A DNA stretch of 64,000 nt from Ditylenchus dipsaci (GCA_004194705.1 SADC01000294.1:1-64000); one strand, 5' to 3'. Positions 1 through 10,660 are shown, numbered from the stretch's first letter. Numbers and translations: made by a program. The notes: a model not told the origin generated them from the sequence alone.

Positions 1-215
1 ATGCCTTCGATTGCCAGATATGGCAGACGAAGTAGTCCATCACAGTCAGATCGGGTGAATTTGGTGGCATTAAGAATGGGATGCAATTCCACAGGAGATG
101 ATCCAGAAAGCCATCGACGACTTTCAAAACGCCTTCGTTTATGTATTGATGCAAATGGTGGTCATATTGTTGAGTGAAATAAAATTGTGATATGTCCGTT
201 TGAAAGAGAGAGATC
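1..215 (-). pseudogene. Mariner/Tc1-type transposase fragment
   Basis: Read on the minus strand, one open frame gives a stretch ending in PPNSPDL, then a short gap, then DYF, followed by WQSKA. PxxSPDLxxxDY is the block around the last catalytic aspartate of mariner/Tc1 (IS630 superfamily) DDE transposases. The fragment runs off the left edge of the window and only about 60 residues are readable on this side, so it is a remnant or the end of a copy outside the window. No terminal repeat was identified. The family call rests on this one motif block. Confidence 0.55.
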
Positions 216-305
216 AGGGCTTTAAAATAGTACCACAGTAAGATAAAAAGATAAATAATATAAAGATATTCATGGAATAATTTACCGGACGAACTTTTGC
301 CCCAC

Positions 306-1437
306 CCGTATTTTTGCCATAGTGTTATACAGTCAACCTCGATTTAACGACCCCACCTCAAGTTCGTTCCCACCTAGGGTCCGACATTTTTTTTAACCCC
401 ATTTATTGAAATACTTTATCGATTCTGTTTTGACAGTCTGGTCACAAATATCGTGAGGATTCCGATTTTGTCGATTGTTTTTCAAAAACTTAAAGTTTTG
501 GCTTTTAAAAAATCAAAAACTCGATTTAAGGACCCCCTTTTGAAAATTAGAGGATCGTTAATCGAGGTTTTGATTTTTTAATAGCGAAAACTCTAGATTT
601 CTGAAAAACGATCAGCGAAATCGGAATCCTTGCGATATTGCGACCAGACTGTCAAAAAGAATCGATAAATATTTGAAAATGGATTTAAAAAAATTTCGGA
701 CCCTGGGTGGGAACGAACTTGGAGTGGGGCCGTTAAATCGAGGTTTGACTTATTTCGTTTTGTAGAAGAGAGTATCCTCTTTCATTGCTATTTTTTGAAT
801 TTTTAATTTCACAATAACATATTGATTTTTAGCCTCCGAGAATAGAGGTATAGATAGAGAATAGAAGAATGATCTCCGACATTTTTAAATGGTCAAAACT
901 TTAGTTAAGTGTTGGGTGCTGCAACAACGTCTCAGCATTATCTTGTAGCGCAGATTGAGAGCTTCAAAATCTATCTCACAGAATAATTTTTGGCTCCAAA
1001 GTGTTGAGATATGCGTTTTTGAAAAGCGAATCGTTTTGAAAATCCCGATCTCGAATCCCGCGATCCAAAGCCAAATCTCAAATCCCAATCCCGATCCGGA
1101 AATTTCGAAAATCCTAAATCCCGAATCCCGCCGGAACACAATCTGCCAAGCTTATATCTCAACACTTTTGCAGTCAAAATTATTCTGTGAGATAGATTTC
1201 GAAGCTCTCAATTTGCGCTGCAACATAATGCTAAGACGTTGTTGCAGCACCCAACACTTAACTAAAGTTTTGACCAGTTTTAAAGATGTCGGAGATCATT
1301 TTTCTATTATCTATCTAACCTCTTTTCTCCGAGGCTAAAAATCGATATTTATTGTGAAATCATAAAAACTAAAAAATAGCAATGAAAGAGGAGACTCTCC
1401 TCTACAAAACGACATATAACACTATGGTAAAAATACT
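306..1437. repeat. Large foldback (inverted-repeat) element
   Basis: The sequences at about 306-329 plus 753-1010 and at about 1150-1437 are reverse complements over roughly 280 bases. The central 140 bases (about 1010-1150) are built from the repeated word AATCCCG. The left arm is interrupted by a separate TA-flanked MITE (330-750); the right arm preserves the uninterrupted sequence. Part of the inner arm (GAGAGCTTC...CTCACAGAATAATTTTT) recurs near 7295. Open frames in this element on both strands are a by-product of the symmetry. Confidence 0.8.
330..750. mobile_element. Pogo-like TA MITE, copy P1, nested in foldback
   Basis: The element begins CAGTCAACCTCGATTTAACG and ends with the inverted match CGTTAAATCGAGGTTTGACT, with TA on both sides. 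Inside each half is a conserved core (GTTCGTTCCCACCTAGGGTC, GACAGTCTGGTC, GGATTCCGATTTTG) that recurs in the other copies of this family. CAGT...CTCG ends with TA duplication resemble Tigger/pogo elements; no transposase is encoded. Compared with the intact foldback arm at about 1380-1433, the element interrupts ..GTTATA..TTTCG.., giving an empty-site proof of insertion into TA. Confidence 0.85.
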
Positions 1438-1440
1438 TCA

Positions 1441-1636
1441 CATTGAGGCGAAATCTTTATGAACAAAAACCGCCATGACTTACTTACCAACTCAATAAAT
1501 GAAAAACTTTGAATTTCGTCAAGAACTCTTCGAAAACCTTTTCGCTCTTCGGAAATAGATTGCCTTTTCAGGGTATTTCGGCGTCATTTTAGTGATTTAT
1601 CACATTTTTCTTGCTGGAGCTGCGCAAAAAGACTCT
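1441..1636. other. Spacer, nothing recognised
   Basis: About 200 bases of unique-looking AT-rich DNA between the foldback and the poly-C element. No coding pattern or repeat was recognised. Confidence 0.5.
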
Positions 1637-1878
1637 GCGCTAGTATCGAATACACCCCCCCCCCCAAGAATCCGACCTTTAAAAAATGCTGTAACTACCC
1701 TTTGAGACAACAAGTTTAGGCTTAGCCTTAAGCTTGGGAGTAGGCCAGCGTACGGAAGTTGTGACTAATGAAGAGTTTGCGCACATTTTCCGGGGTCTGG
1801 GACATATATTTGGGTACTTTTTACTAAGTAAAAAAGGTGAAATCGTTGGGCGGGGGGGGGGTTATTCGCTACTAGGTC
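1637..1878. mobile_element. Poly-C/poly-G bounded MITE, copy B1
   Basis: The ends are inverted copies (GCGCTAGTATCGAATACACC on the left; the right end reads ATTCGCTACTAGGTC) followed inward by a C11 tract on the left and a G9 tract on the right. The 9-bp direct repeat AAAGACTCT lies at 1628-1636 and again at 1879-1887. A 9-bp duplication fits Mutator-like (MULE) transposition. The interior (AAGTTTAGGCTTAGCC, GAAGTTGTGACTAATGAAGA) is shared with copies at 20218, 26994 and 54345. No ORF. Confidence 0.82.
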
Positions 1879-1921
1879 AAAGACTCTCTAAATAAATTTT
1901 CAATTAAGAGTCTTGGTCGGA

Positions 1922-2110
1922 GGTAGTATGCCAGCTAGCCAAAATGATTCGGCGCCAATGTGATCCGGCGCCAATGTGACGCTGCGCCAATATGACGCTG
2001 CACCAAATTCAATTAGGCGCCAAATAAGTTGGCGTCATTTTGTTGTTTGTACAAATGATTTGGCGCCATTTTCCTATTGACGCCAATTAACTCTGAGCCA
2101 CTTTGCTATT
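1922..2110. repeat. Left terminal inverted repeat of the MULE
   Basis: Mirrors about 4935-5126. GGCGCCAA or one-base variants occur about every 14-25 bases, in both repeats. Repeated GC-rich boxes within a terminal repeat are what an array of transposase-binding sites would look like; that role is inferred. Confidence 0.85.
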
Positions 2111-2599
2111 ATACCAATTGATTAGGCTACAATTGTTCCATTTTGCGAGGCTGCGCCAATAGTGAGTTAGACCAAAATGAATATCCTGACATTCTCAGGA
2201 TTCAATCACCCGAAATAAAAATAATTTTTTTTTCAAATGTCAGAATAAATTTTTTTTCTAACCCAAAATTTCAAGTCGAAACCGGTTTGTTAGAACCAAA
2301 ATTTCGATTTTGCCCACCGGAATTCCGAAATCCGAGGTAGGTACCTCCTGGTCAGGTGGATATCAATACATATGACCTGGAATTTTTTTTTTTAGTCTAA
2401 CCAGCCAAACCAAGTGGTCGTCCACTTGGATCAAAAAATTTTTTACGTTTTTGGTGGTTTAATGGTGGTTTTATTTTGATGGTTTAACAGTGGTAAAATG
2501 CCGTTTTCTCGAGTATTTTTTTGTATTGCGCAATATTGATTTTAAGGAATCCGGTCAATTGTTCTTTATTCAAATTGTAACGAACACAAGACAGACCAC

Positions 2600-4880
2600 A
2601 CAAAAAATAACAATGCTCCCGGTTTCATTATTCCTCCTGATTATCTCGTTCTTCGATCAAATTGTTCCTGCCTTTTGATTCTGCAATAGCTGTGCGACTT
2701 CTTCGACTCGAATCCTCTTTATTTGACGGTCTACGTGTCTTTTTGTCTTCCCACTTGAACTCCCAGCCTGCTCTTGTTATTTTAACGACGGCAGCGTAGA
2801 GATCATCATCAGAAAAAGGATCCTCTTGTTCCGCATGAGCAGCTTGCAAGGCAGCAGTAAAGTGTAGAAGTTTCGATTCATCATCAGTGGAGGTTCTTCG
2901 TCTCTGGGTAGGCGTCCTTAGCACAATGATCATTTTTAGTGCAGCAATTTCTTAAAGAGAGAAAAGTGTTTAGGACAAAGAGATATTGGGTAAAGGCTTA
3001 CCGATTTATGTCCGAAACATATCCAGCACTTCCCAAACGATCCTTGACTCTTGCGAATGTGCGCGTTAGAGTTCGGTGCCAACGCTCGATTGTAGAAGTT
3101 GTGCGAATTGTTCCTGGTATATCCAGCCGGCATGACACCACAAGCGATGGTCATAACGTGAAGCTCTTTGATCACTGCCAATCCAGTTCTGAAAATACAG
3201 AAAAGTTCAATCCACGCACATAAAAACAAATAACTCACTCTTTTCATATAAGCAAGAAAATCATGAATTCCCCGGTAATCTTCGGCGTTCGTGAATTGTG
3301 AAGCTGGCAAGTGTTGAAAGTCAGTGAGGAAAAAGTAAGCTCTGCGTACCAAATCGCGTGGAAGAAGAGCGATAGATAGAATCATGCGAACCCATTCGTT
3401 GAACTTAGACTCCTTGTTATAAGCTCGTTGAAGGAAATGTACTTGAAAGACGTCGCATCACACATTGATTCCAATGGAAATGCACCCACGATGTTGCACA
3501 GCAGGCTCCATGTCTAAATGAGTTAGATAAGTAATAGTGTGCCCAAAAAAAGTATAATTTCAAGCCTACCAGAGAAGAAAGCACCAGAGCCGCCCTTATA
3601 GCCCTTCAAAGTCCGATATCACGATCGAAGGATGCCAATCTTGCCCGGTGTCCTGTAGAATGATGCCACCAAGCTTCTGCATCAGTTTCATGTAGGTAGC
3701 TTGACGTTTGTCAGTGAGAAATGCAACACAAGCGGGAACGAAATTCCTGAAAATGATCAGAAAATGATTGCAAAAATGAACTTGTCATTATATCGATATC
3801 TCACTTGCTGATCAGAACGCTAACTGATACATTTTGAACCCATCCATCGGCATGAGATTTGAAAGTTCCATCAATAGCCACCACCGTTCTAGGTTTCGAC
3901 AGTTCCTGTAAGGGTTACATAAATAATTTTTAGCATTTTTTTAAAATTATACCGTCAGCATCTCCGGTGAAGACATGATGATCATACTTCTTGCTCCCCG
4001 GCTCCGTCATCATAATAAATGAATTTCTTGTCGTTGTAATGCTTCGTGTAAGAGTCAGGAATTGTCAAGTGTTCTGGGTCCGTCTGTCCTGGAGGATACT
4101 TGTTGGCAGCCTAGATAATATTTCATTTTTAACTAATCCACTAAATAATTCTCATACCCTGCGAACGGTGTATAGATGACGAGTAAGTGCCTCCCATGGA
4201 ACGTGTGCTTGAGCCGCCTCTGATGTTCCCTTTTCGCGTATGACCATATTGATGATATCTCTGATGCCGACCTTAATTATCGCATGAAATTTCACCAAGA
4301 AGAACTTTCAACTTACCTTGGTAGTTCTTGCGAGTTCGATGGCACGATGATCGAGACTCCGTTTTCCATGTCAATCGGATTGCCGGGATGATCATGACCC
4401 ACAAGGTTCTCTTTGATGTAGACAATGCCTTTCATCAAAATCTTCGGCATCTTCCCTCCATTCTTGCACTGATATAACTCCTGCTTGTTATCCTGAGATC
4501 CGAGATGGTATCGAAAGGCGAAAGGAAATCCTTAATTTCTCATCTAAGCATAAAAAACCATAAGAACAGACTGGACTCACCTTCATGGAGAGAATCATTG
4601 CGCCGTGACTTGACTCAAAGAACTGAGGCTCGGCATCTGGAAAGGCCAACCATTGCTGAATTTCATATTCCTCAGCTTCTTCTTCATCACTTTCATTGTT
4701 TCGGAATTCTGCATCTCTTCTGTTCGCTAGCGGAATTGGCGCTGTGATTTGTGTTTGCTCTGAATATTTCATCACCACTGTCTTCGAAAGAGTACGACTC
4801 GAACATACCCATGGCTTTTGTTTCTAAAAATGATGAATATTGACTGTTAAGACACTTGAGAAAAACAGCTTTTGGTTGAA
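2600..4880 (-). pseudogene. MULE transposase with FLYWCH-like zinc finger
   Basis: Multi-exon minus-strand gene inside the MULE. From its 5' end: an acidic N-terminus (NNESDEEEAEEYE, near 4680); a FLYWCH-like region (YQCKN ... HDHPG, about 4318-4500); an exon KVGIRDIINMV...YTVRR (about 4155-4300); an exon starting ANKYPPGQ (about 3975-4110); then VVAIDGTFKS carrying the first catalytic Asp (about 3800-3910), and DWHPSIVISDFE with the second (about 3610-3750). FHWNQCVMRR, typical of the MULE C-terminal half, lies near 3455-3490, followed by KFNEWVRMILSIALLPRDL (about 3340-3400) and a basic tail (2628-2933). GT-AG introns separate the blocks. One-base shifts occur after ISDFE and after the FHWNQC block, so the copy is inactive or carries sequence errors. 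Confidence 0.8.
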
Positions 4881-4934
4881 ACACCAATTGGCTCAGCCTC
4901 ACAATTCAAAAGATTGATATCAATGCATTTTGTT

Positions 4935-5126
4935 GCCAGTCAAAAATGGCGACAAATCATTTGTCGCCAATAACAAAATGGCGCCAAATCATTTGGTACA
5001 AACAACAAAATGACGCCAACTTATTTGGCGCCTAATTGAATTTGGTGCAGCATCATTTTGGCGCCAACGACATTTGGCGCCGGATCACATTGGCGCCGAA
5101 TCATTTTGGCTAGCTGGCATACTACC
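4935..5126. repeat. Right terminal inverted repeat of the MULE
   Basis: Inverted match to 1922-2110, with the same GGCGCCAA boxes and the AATTTGGTGCAGCA segment. Differences between the arms are scattered substitutions plus a small internal duplication. Confidence 0.85.
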
Positions 5127-5780
5127 TGGTCGGAATCATGTCTAAGGTAAGTAGTAAGTGTGCGCATCTACAAATCTCAAGCTCCCTGCTATACCGAAAA
5201 ATTCAAATTTGATTAAAAAAAATTACCAAAAATTCAATTATTAAAACATGAATCAGTGTTGAAACGTTGAAAAAAATTGTGGCAATTCGGGTTACGTAGT
5301 ATTTCTGTGCTCTAGCCACATTTTCATTTTATATTACCTTTCTTCCTTGCTTTTGATGGCTCTTGTAGAGATGAGATTTGGAAAAAGCAGATATGGCCCT
5401 GTTTGACCAAAAATTTGCTGATTAGGATCAAGAAGTGTCGATCTGTAGTTTGTAGATCTGAGAGCTTTTTGCGAATGAGGAAGCCAAAATTTGGACGAGG
5501 ACATCATCAGAGAGCATAGTGTTGTAATACTGACTGAAAAGGTTTTGCAAAAAATTATTGGAATAAATATCGTATAAGACTACTGCGATAAATATCAGAG
5601 AAACAGTATTCAAAAAAAAAGTCATTAATCCTTAGTGCTTTGCGTTCATTCACTTAATTATTCTTCAAAACCAAAAAAAATACATAATTTGCCACATGAA
5701 TGGCATCTGTCTAGTATTTATTCAAAACTAGTTTAATTTTAATAGAACATCTTACAAAATTTTCTTTAACAGAAATGAAT
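5127..5780. other. Remainder of the MULE target repeat and AT-rich spacer
   Basis: Begins with TGGTCGGAATCATGTCTAAG and GTAAGT, a segment that recurs at about 6515 and, inverted, near 18720-18750. The rest is AT-rich with no supported gene; the short open frames at 5428-5625 and 5711-5917 lack any recognisable domain. Confidence 0.5.
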
Positions 5781-5781
5781 A

Positions 5782-6022
5782 CCGTATTTTCTCTATAAAA
5801 CTGGCCCTCTCTAATAAACCGGCCCCCTCGACTTTGAAGACATATATATGAGCCCAGAGTAAACATTTTGCAAACTTTTTTGCGTTTTCTTAACTCCACG
5901 AGCTCTACTCGTTCCACTTTTTATATTTGTGGAGCAAAAAATCTTGAAATTGACCTCAAAATTTTCCGATTTTTAAGGGGTGAAAAATAAACGGGCCGGC
6001 CCGTTTAATAAAGAAAATACGG
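5782..6022. mobile_element. CCGTATTT-type TA MITE, copy C1
   Basis: Flanked by TA (5780-5781 and 6023-6024). The ends are CCGTATTTTCTCTATAAA and the near-inverse TTTAATAAAGAAAATACGG, with GGCC-rich blocks just inside. Its interior (CGACTTTGA...AAACATTTTGCA) is homologous to the element at 52987-53990, which gives this family at least two internal relatives. No coding capacity. Confidence 0.75.
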
Positions 6023-6489
6023 TACATTTAATAAAAAAAAATATGAATTAAAACAACGGCTCTCAACTCAAAATGTCATAATTAAAAAAACTAAAAATGA
6101 GATTTTAGCCATAAAAATAAGAAGGCTTGCCATGATACAAAATACAAGGCAGGAGTGCACTTTATGGGGATTGTCCAAAAGTGGGGTTTTTTTGGGAAAG
6201 TATTTCATAGGCCCTGAGAACGATAGAAACGGCAAAAAATGTGTGGAAAGGCCATTTTTTTGAAAAAACAATTTTTTCGAACCACAGGAGGGTATCATGG
6301 TTTTTTAGTCAAAATTTCAAAAATTTAAATTGGCGCCTTTGAATTTAAAAGGGAATAAAGGCTGTATAGGGAGGGGAAGGAAATTAAAGGGGCCAGTTTT
6401 ATAGCAGAACGTTAGCAAAGTGATTGTTTGTATTCTTCGGCTGTCCTGCCATGTTTTTCGACTGGGCGTGGCAAAAAGAGACTCTATAT

Positions 6490-6640
6490 GCATTTTTTGA
6501 TCAAGAGTACTTCTCGGAATCATGTCTAAGGTAAGTGTGTGCGCGCATCTCTAACTCTCAAGCCCCTGCGCCCCGAAGGGGGCGCAGGGGGCTTGGGGCT
6601 TGGGCAAAAAAAGTTTTGTCAAGAAAAAAAAGTACAGCTC
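6490..6640. repeat. Dispersed CTAAGGTAAGTG repeat with GC-rich hairpin
   Basis: TTGATCAAGAGTACTTCTCG followed by GAATCATGTCTAAGGTAAGT matches the two flanks of the MULE once that element is removed. Next to it, CCCCTGCGCCCCGAAGGGGG and the following bases form a strong hairpin. A related inverted pair lies at 18625-18750. Confidence 0.6.
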
Positions 6641-6737
6641 TTCCCGCGTTAAAAGAACGCTTGGGTCGACACTTTTATGTGAACGTACCTTAAGAAATGA
6701 AATAACAAGTCAAGGATTGATGGCCCGATGAGCCCTT

Positions 6738-6945
6738 GCCCACGGCATTTTGGCTGTGAAATTTAGCCCGGAAACCGCGCAAAATAAGTCATTTCCCCTC
6801 ATTTGGAGTTTTCAAGGCCCTTTTTAAGCTTTTTAGGGCGAAATCAAACAGCAAAGGTGCCCCAGGCAAAATGGCACAGCCAAAATGCCTGTGACAAATG
6901 GCACAGCCAATATGCCCCGGGCAAATATGCCATCACCCCCCAATC
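6738..6945. repeat. Inverted-repeat element with iterated GGCACAGCCAAAATGCC
   Basis: GGCATTTTGGCTGTG near 6745 is inverted as CACAGCCAAAATGCC near 6875, with further variants (GGCACAGCCAATATGCC, GGCAAATATGCC) up to 6930. The pattern matches the other iterated-word MITEs in this window. Exact ends and target duplication were not resolved. Confidence 0.5.
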
Positions 6946-7289
6946 TGCCTCGATGGTAAAATAAATTTGTTTTGAGCGTGTTATATAACTTCGGGTGCTC
7001 TACAAGAATCTGCAAAAAATCTGTCAATGAAGTCTTTAAAAAAACACTTCTGAAGGTTCCCTGGTAAGTTAATACTTTTTTGTCAGTTTTAAATAATCTC
7101 TTTATTTTGGCCGTCACTTCGAGAAATAATGACAAATAAGGACGCTAAGTTAAATTATGACAAATCATATCAATAAAGAAGTTTGTGAACTTTAACACTC
7201 TAAAAGCCGTTGGTTACAATGGGTGCGTCTTGTGCAGAATTTCAAGGGGAACACGATAGTGAAAGAAAAATTCGAAAAAAGTTTCCGAA

Positions 7290-7735
7290 AATTGAGAGCT
7301 TCGAAATCTGTCTCACAGAATAATTTTTGACTGCTAAGGTGTTGAATATATGGCGTTTTGGGCAAATTTACTTTTTTGGAGCCAATATACTTTTTTTTGG
7401 GGTTGAACTACTTTTTTTGGGGCAGATGGGCTTGGGGCAAATATACTTTTTTGGGCAAATTTACTTTTTTTGGAGCAAATTTATTTTTATGGGGCAAATT
7501 TTTCTCTTTTTTTGGACAATTTTTTTCCAGAAAAATTTTTTTAGAAAAGTAAATTTGTCCCAAATAGAGAAAAATTTGCCCCATAAAAAAAATTTGCTCC
7601 AAAAAAGTAAATTTGCCCCCAAAAAGTATATCTGCCCAGAAAAAAGTAAATTTGTTCAAAGAGGATTTGCCCCAAAAAAGTAAATCTGCCCCAAAAAGTA
7701 TATTTGCCCCAGAAAAAAGGGATTACCCGTAAGAT
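7290..7735. repeat. Foldback made of iterated GGGGCAAATNTACTTTTTTGG
   Basis: The left half consists of degenerate copies of a roughly 22-base word (GGCAAATTTACTTTTTTGG) and the right half of their inverse (CCAAAAAAGTAAATTTGCCCC), meeting near 7540. Long open frames on both strands are caused by this simple structure and are not genes. GC-poor relatives with similar words lie at about 50750-50910 and 56240-56430. Confidence 0.7.
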
Positions 7736-8062
7736 TTGTAAGAAAAACGGATATAATTTTGAGGTTTTTGAAATACTTTTTCCTTGCGAATTTTGCACAA
7801 AAGCGCTTTTTTGTAATTTAAGGGTTTCTTGTAGAAATTTACTGAATAATAAAAACTAAATATGGGATTGTCGCCATTTTAGGCCATCAGGCTCATGCAA
7901 GCCTCAGCGATTGACAGAAATTGCGTTATTCACGTGCCAAGGTGGTCCAAGCCCTGCAATTATTATTTTGTATTGGTTTGATTCATAATTAATGCGTATT
8001 TTTGTTGCATTATGATTTTTTTAATATATTTCTTCTTCAAATTTGCTTTTTTAATTTAAAGT

Positions 8063-8156
8063 ATGCCCTCGCTTTTAGTTAAGAAGAATGCGCGTCGAAA
8101 ACCACCTCACATTTGCCATATCATGCTCTACCACTTCGAGAAAGAATGGAGGCAGC
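8063..8156 (+). pseudogene. Mariner transposase N-terminus (helix-turn-helix), upstream piece
   Basis: MPSLLVKKNARRKPPHIC followed by HIMLYHFEKEWRQ resembles the start of the mariner DNA-binding domain (hxRhixLfeFkkG). The frame runs directly into the left LTR at 8157 and resumes at 13116 after one copy of GCAGC is discounted, with an FGEGAISQIQV block typical of mariner. The ATG at 8063 is the likely original start. Confidence 0.7.
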
Positions 8157-8316
8157 TGTTGTGTGGAACTATTATTCGTAATTATTATTGTCTTGACACG
8201 ACATCGAGTCTTCTGTTGACTCGTGTCACTCTCTTATCTATTGTTATCATTCGTTCCGTTATAAACTTTCTTGTTGGTTCGCTCTGCTATCTCTCTCAGC
8301 TCTCAAGAACACAACA
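8157..8316 (+). repeat. 5' LTR of the gypsy element
   Basis: 160 bases, TGTTGTG...CACAACA. It differs from the 3' LTR by one substitution (C/G near 8236) and two single-base indels, so the insertion is recent. Confidence 0.93.
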
Positions 8317-8318
8317 AT

Positions 8319-8336
8319 TGGCGCAGTCAAATGGAT
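8319..8336 (+). other. Primer-binding site of the gypsy element
   Basis: TGGCGCAGTCAAATGG starts two bases after the 5' LTR. TGG complementary to a tRNA CCA end at this position is the expected first-strand primer site; the tRNA species was not assigned. Confidence 0.7.
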
Positions 8337-9390
8337 CCTGAACAAATCAGAGCAATATTCGAAGCCCAAGCTCAGGTCAAGCGCAGGCTCAAGCTCAGCA
8401 AAATCAGCTTTTTCTTCAATCTCTCGAAAAAATGTTCCAAGCCTTTGTGGTGGTGCAGCTCCATCCCCAAGGTGACAATGCCCTTGGTGGCTCTGGAAAC
8501 AACTCAGCAAACAGTTCTCTTCATCTGGTTTTCTCTCTCTCAGCTAGAATGGAAATGTTCGTCTACAATCCGATGGAAGATCTCACTTTCGACAAATGGT
8601 ATGCACGCTATTCAGTGCTCATTGAAACAGATGGTGCTTCACTTCCGGACGAGTCAAAGGTCAAACTTAATTGGTAAACTTCCGAGTGTGATTTTAGGAA
8701 GTACGCCGATGCAGTCCAGCCTAAAGGTCCGTACGAAAAGCCTTATCAAGAAGTGGTGGCCGTCCTCAAATCTCTTTTTGTTTCAACTCGTTCTCTCGTC
8801 ATCCGCCGCTATGAAGCTCTAAAGCAAGTTCAAAATGGTGCTCAAGACCTCATCTCCTTTGCTACTCAAGTAAATGCTTCAGTGGAATTGGCCAAGCTGG
8901 TGCTATGGACGAAGAAGACCATAAGTGCCCTCATTCTCATTTCTGGTATGCAAGATCAATGTGGACAGCGTGCCAGGTGCATTCATCTAATGGAAAGAGC
9001 CGAAGCAGAACAAAAGAGGTCACTCTTAATGAACTGGTTGAGGAATGCAAAAAGCAGACCATGTTCAACTCCGATCTGGATCAGCTCTCAAAGCAAATGG
9101 CTTCAAATCAGTTATCTGCTGCTGCTGCTCAAATTCCAAGAAAAGAAGCCAAGTTCCGATCTCAACCAGCTCCGAATGCTTTCGCTCACAACCGTTGGGT
9201 ACCAAATTCCGAAACTCCAAACGCAAGCAGGCTTCAGTCAAATGAAAAGAGCCTTTGATGGCGTATGCAACAGCTGTGGGGAAACAACCATGAACGCTCT
9301 CAGTGCCGCCACAGAAATGCCGTTGTGAAAATTGCCATCTGAAGAGACATATCACATCAGCTTGCAAGAGACTCAAATCCAAACGTAACT
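8332..9390 (+). pseudogene. Gypsy gag (capsid and zinc knuckle), frameshifted
   Basis: Starts at an ATG (MDPEQIRAIFEAQAQ) just after the primer site. A Gln/Ala-rich N-terminus shifts frame near 8378, then runs into a capsid-like block (FVYNPMEDLTFDKWYARYSV, about 8560-8620). A CCHC-type zinc knuckle begins VCNSCGE near 9265 and continues in another frame with a second cysteine pair. At least four frame changes break it. The capsid assignment rests on the block's position and the usual FxxW pattern of gypsy gag. Confidence 0.7.
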
Positions 9391-9459
9391 CAAATGCTAT
9401 TTACATAAACGATATATTTACAGGTATGGCTAAATTTCTCTTCTATTGAATCAGACAAG

Positions 9460-9735
9460 GTGCCGCCATGGGAACTCTCGCTTGTCATCAACTCCGTGCG
9501 ATGCAACGGCCTGCTCATGGATACTGGTGCCGAAGAGACTCTTCTAACAGCTCAAACCTGGAACCGAATCGGAAAGCCGCCTCTCCAGTTTACTACAAGA
9601 AAAGGAAGAAGTTTCACTGGCCACTCTTTCAAACTTCTGGCATGGTCAAGCTCCAAGTCAAGTTCAAAGATGAAGTTCATCAACTCAAAGCCTATATTAT
9701 ACAGGGAGCCATTTATTTGATTTGATGGACGACCA
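9460..9735 (+). pseudogene. Gypsy aspartic protease
   Basis: LLMDTGAEETLLT near 9515-9555 carries the DTGA active site of retropepsins, preceded by the short hydrophobic strand expected before it. Length and position between gag and reverse transcriptase fit. The frame ends in a stop at about 9720. Confidence 0.75.
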
Positions 9736-9929
9736 TGGATCAAGTCTTCGATTTAATCAAGCCTTTGACGGCCTCTTTTCCGATAATCAATTCTGCACAA
9801 ATTCTCCAGGTCATTTTAATCAGCAACTCTACTCCAAAGACAATCTCAGATGAACTGAAACTGAAATTTCCGGATGTCTTTACTCCAGGCCTGGTCTCTG
9901 TACAAAGTAAAAGCTCATCTCTACTCAAC

Positions 9930-10660
9930 AAGATTCAGTGCCAATCTTCTGTGCTAAGCGCCCTGTACCAAAAGTGTGTGAAGATGTGGTTGAATCTGAA
10001 CTCAAGCGTTTGTTGCTCTCAAGTGCTCAAACCAGTCGACTTCAGCAATTGGGCAGCTCCGATAGTCTCAGTCCGCAAGAAGAAGGCAAGCTCCGCATCT
10101 GTGCCGACTTTCAACTGGACTCAATAACGCATTGGAACTCAATCGTCATCCTCTCCTCTGCCAGACGACATCTTCGATCGTCTCCAAGGGCCAAGTACTT
10201 CTCTTATCGACCTCAGTGATGCCTATCTCAAGTACAACTAGGATGACCAATCAAAACAGCTCGTGTGCATCAACACTCATTTGGGACTATTCCATATCAG
10301 CGTCTACCGTTTGAATCAAGTCAGCTCCAAGCATTTTTCAGAAATAATGGATCAAATGCTCTCAGGACTTCAGGGAGTTTTCGCTTATCTAGATGATTTA
10401 ATTATAGCCAGTCCTACTAAAGAATCTCATACTGCCCACCTTTCAGGTATTTTCTCGTATCCAAGAATATGGATTCAAAATTCAAGCCGAAAAGTGCAAC
10501 TTCCTCCTCAAACGTCTTCTCTTCCTTGGCCATATCGTGGATGAAAATGGAATTCGTCCCAATCCAGCCATTGTCGGCGCATCTCTCAGATGCCCACTCA
10601 AAAGACGTCTCTCAAGTCCGTGCTTTCCTCGGTGCAATGACTTCTACGGCAAATTCGTCA
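9930..10660 (+). pseudogene. Gypsy reverse transcriptase, frameshifted
   Basis: The catalytic YLDD box (FAYLDDLIIASP, about 10381-10415) is clear. Upstream are a fingers-region segment (NWAAPIVSVRKK, about 10050) and, in another frame, LGLFHI and the F.E.MDQML block before YLDD. Downstream is HIVDENGIRPNP (about 10530-10565) of the thumb/connection. The protein is spread over all three frames by single-base changes. Confidence 0.8.

Larger units (their letters stand above)
1922..5126 (-). mobile_element. MULE DNA transposon with long terminal inverted repeats
   Basis: A 3.2-kb element bounded by about 190-bp inverted repeats (1922-2110 and about 4935-5126) that begin GGTAGTATGCCAGCTAGCC and contain repeated GGCGCCAA boxes, likely transposase-binding sites. 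TGGTCGGA flanks both ends (1914-1921 and 5127-5134); one more base would match with a mismatch, close to the 8-11 bp usual for Mutator-like elements. The inner gene is a FLYWCH/MULE transposase read on the minus strand. A paralogous unoccupied copy of the target lies at about 6490-6540. Confidence 0.9.

Noticed and set aside
885..1338. Overlapping open frames on both strands, 68-127 codons
   Set aside because: They lie in the foldback and its AATCCCG-rich centre; symmetry and simple words create mirrored frames. No domain and no splice signals.
5428..6523. Several minus-strand frames of 60-76 codons
   Set aside because: AT-rich low-complexity proteins without domains, overlapping a MITE; no supporting splice or start context.
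7327..7798. Open frames rich in Phe, Gly, Lys on both strands
   Set aside because: Produced by the iterated GGCAAATTTACTTTTTTGG word; both strands are open for the same reason.
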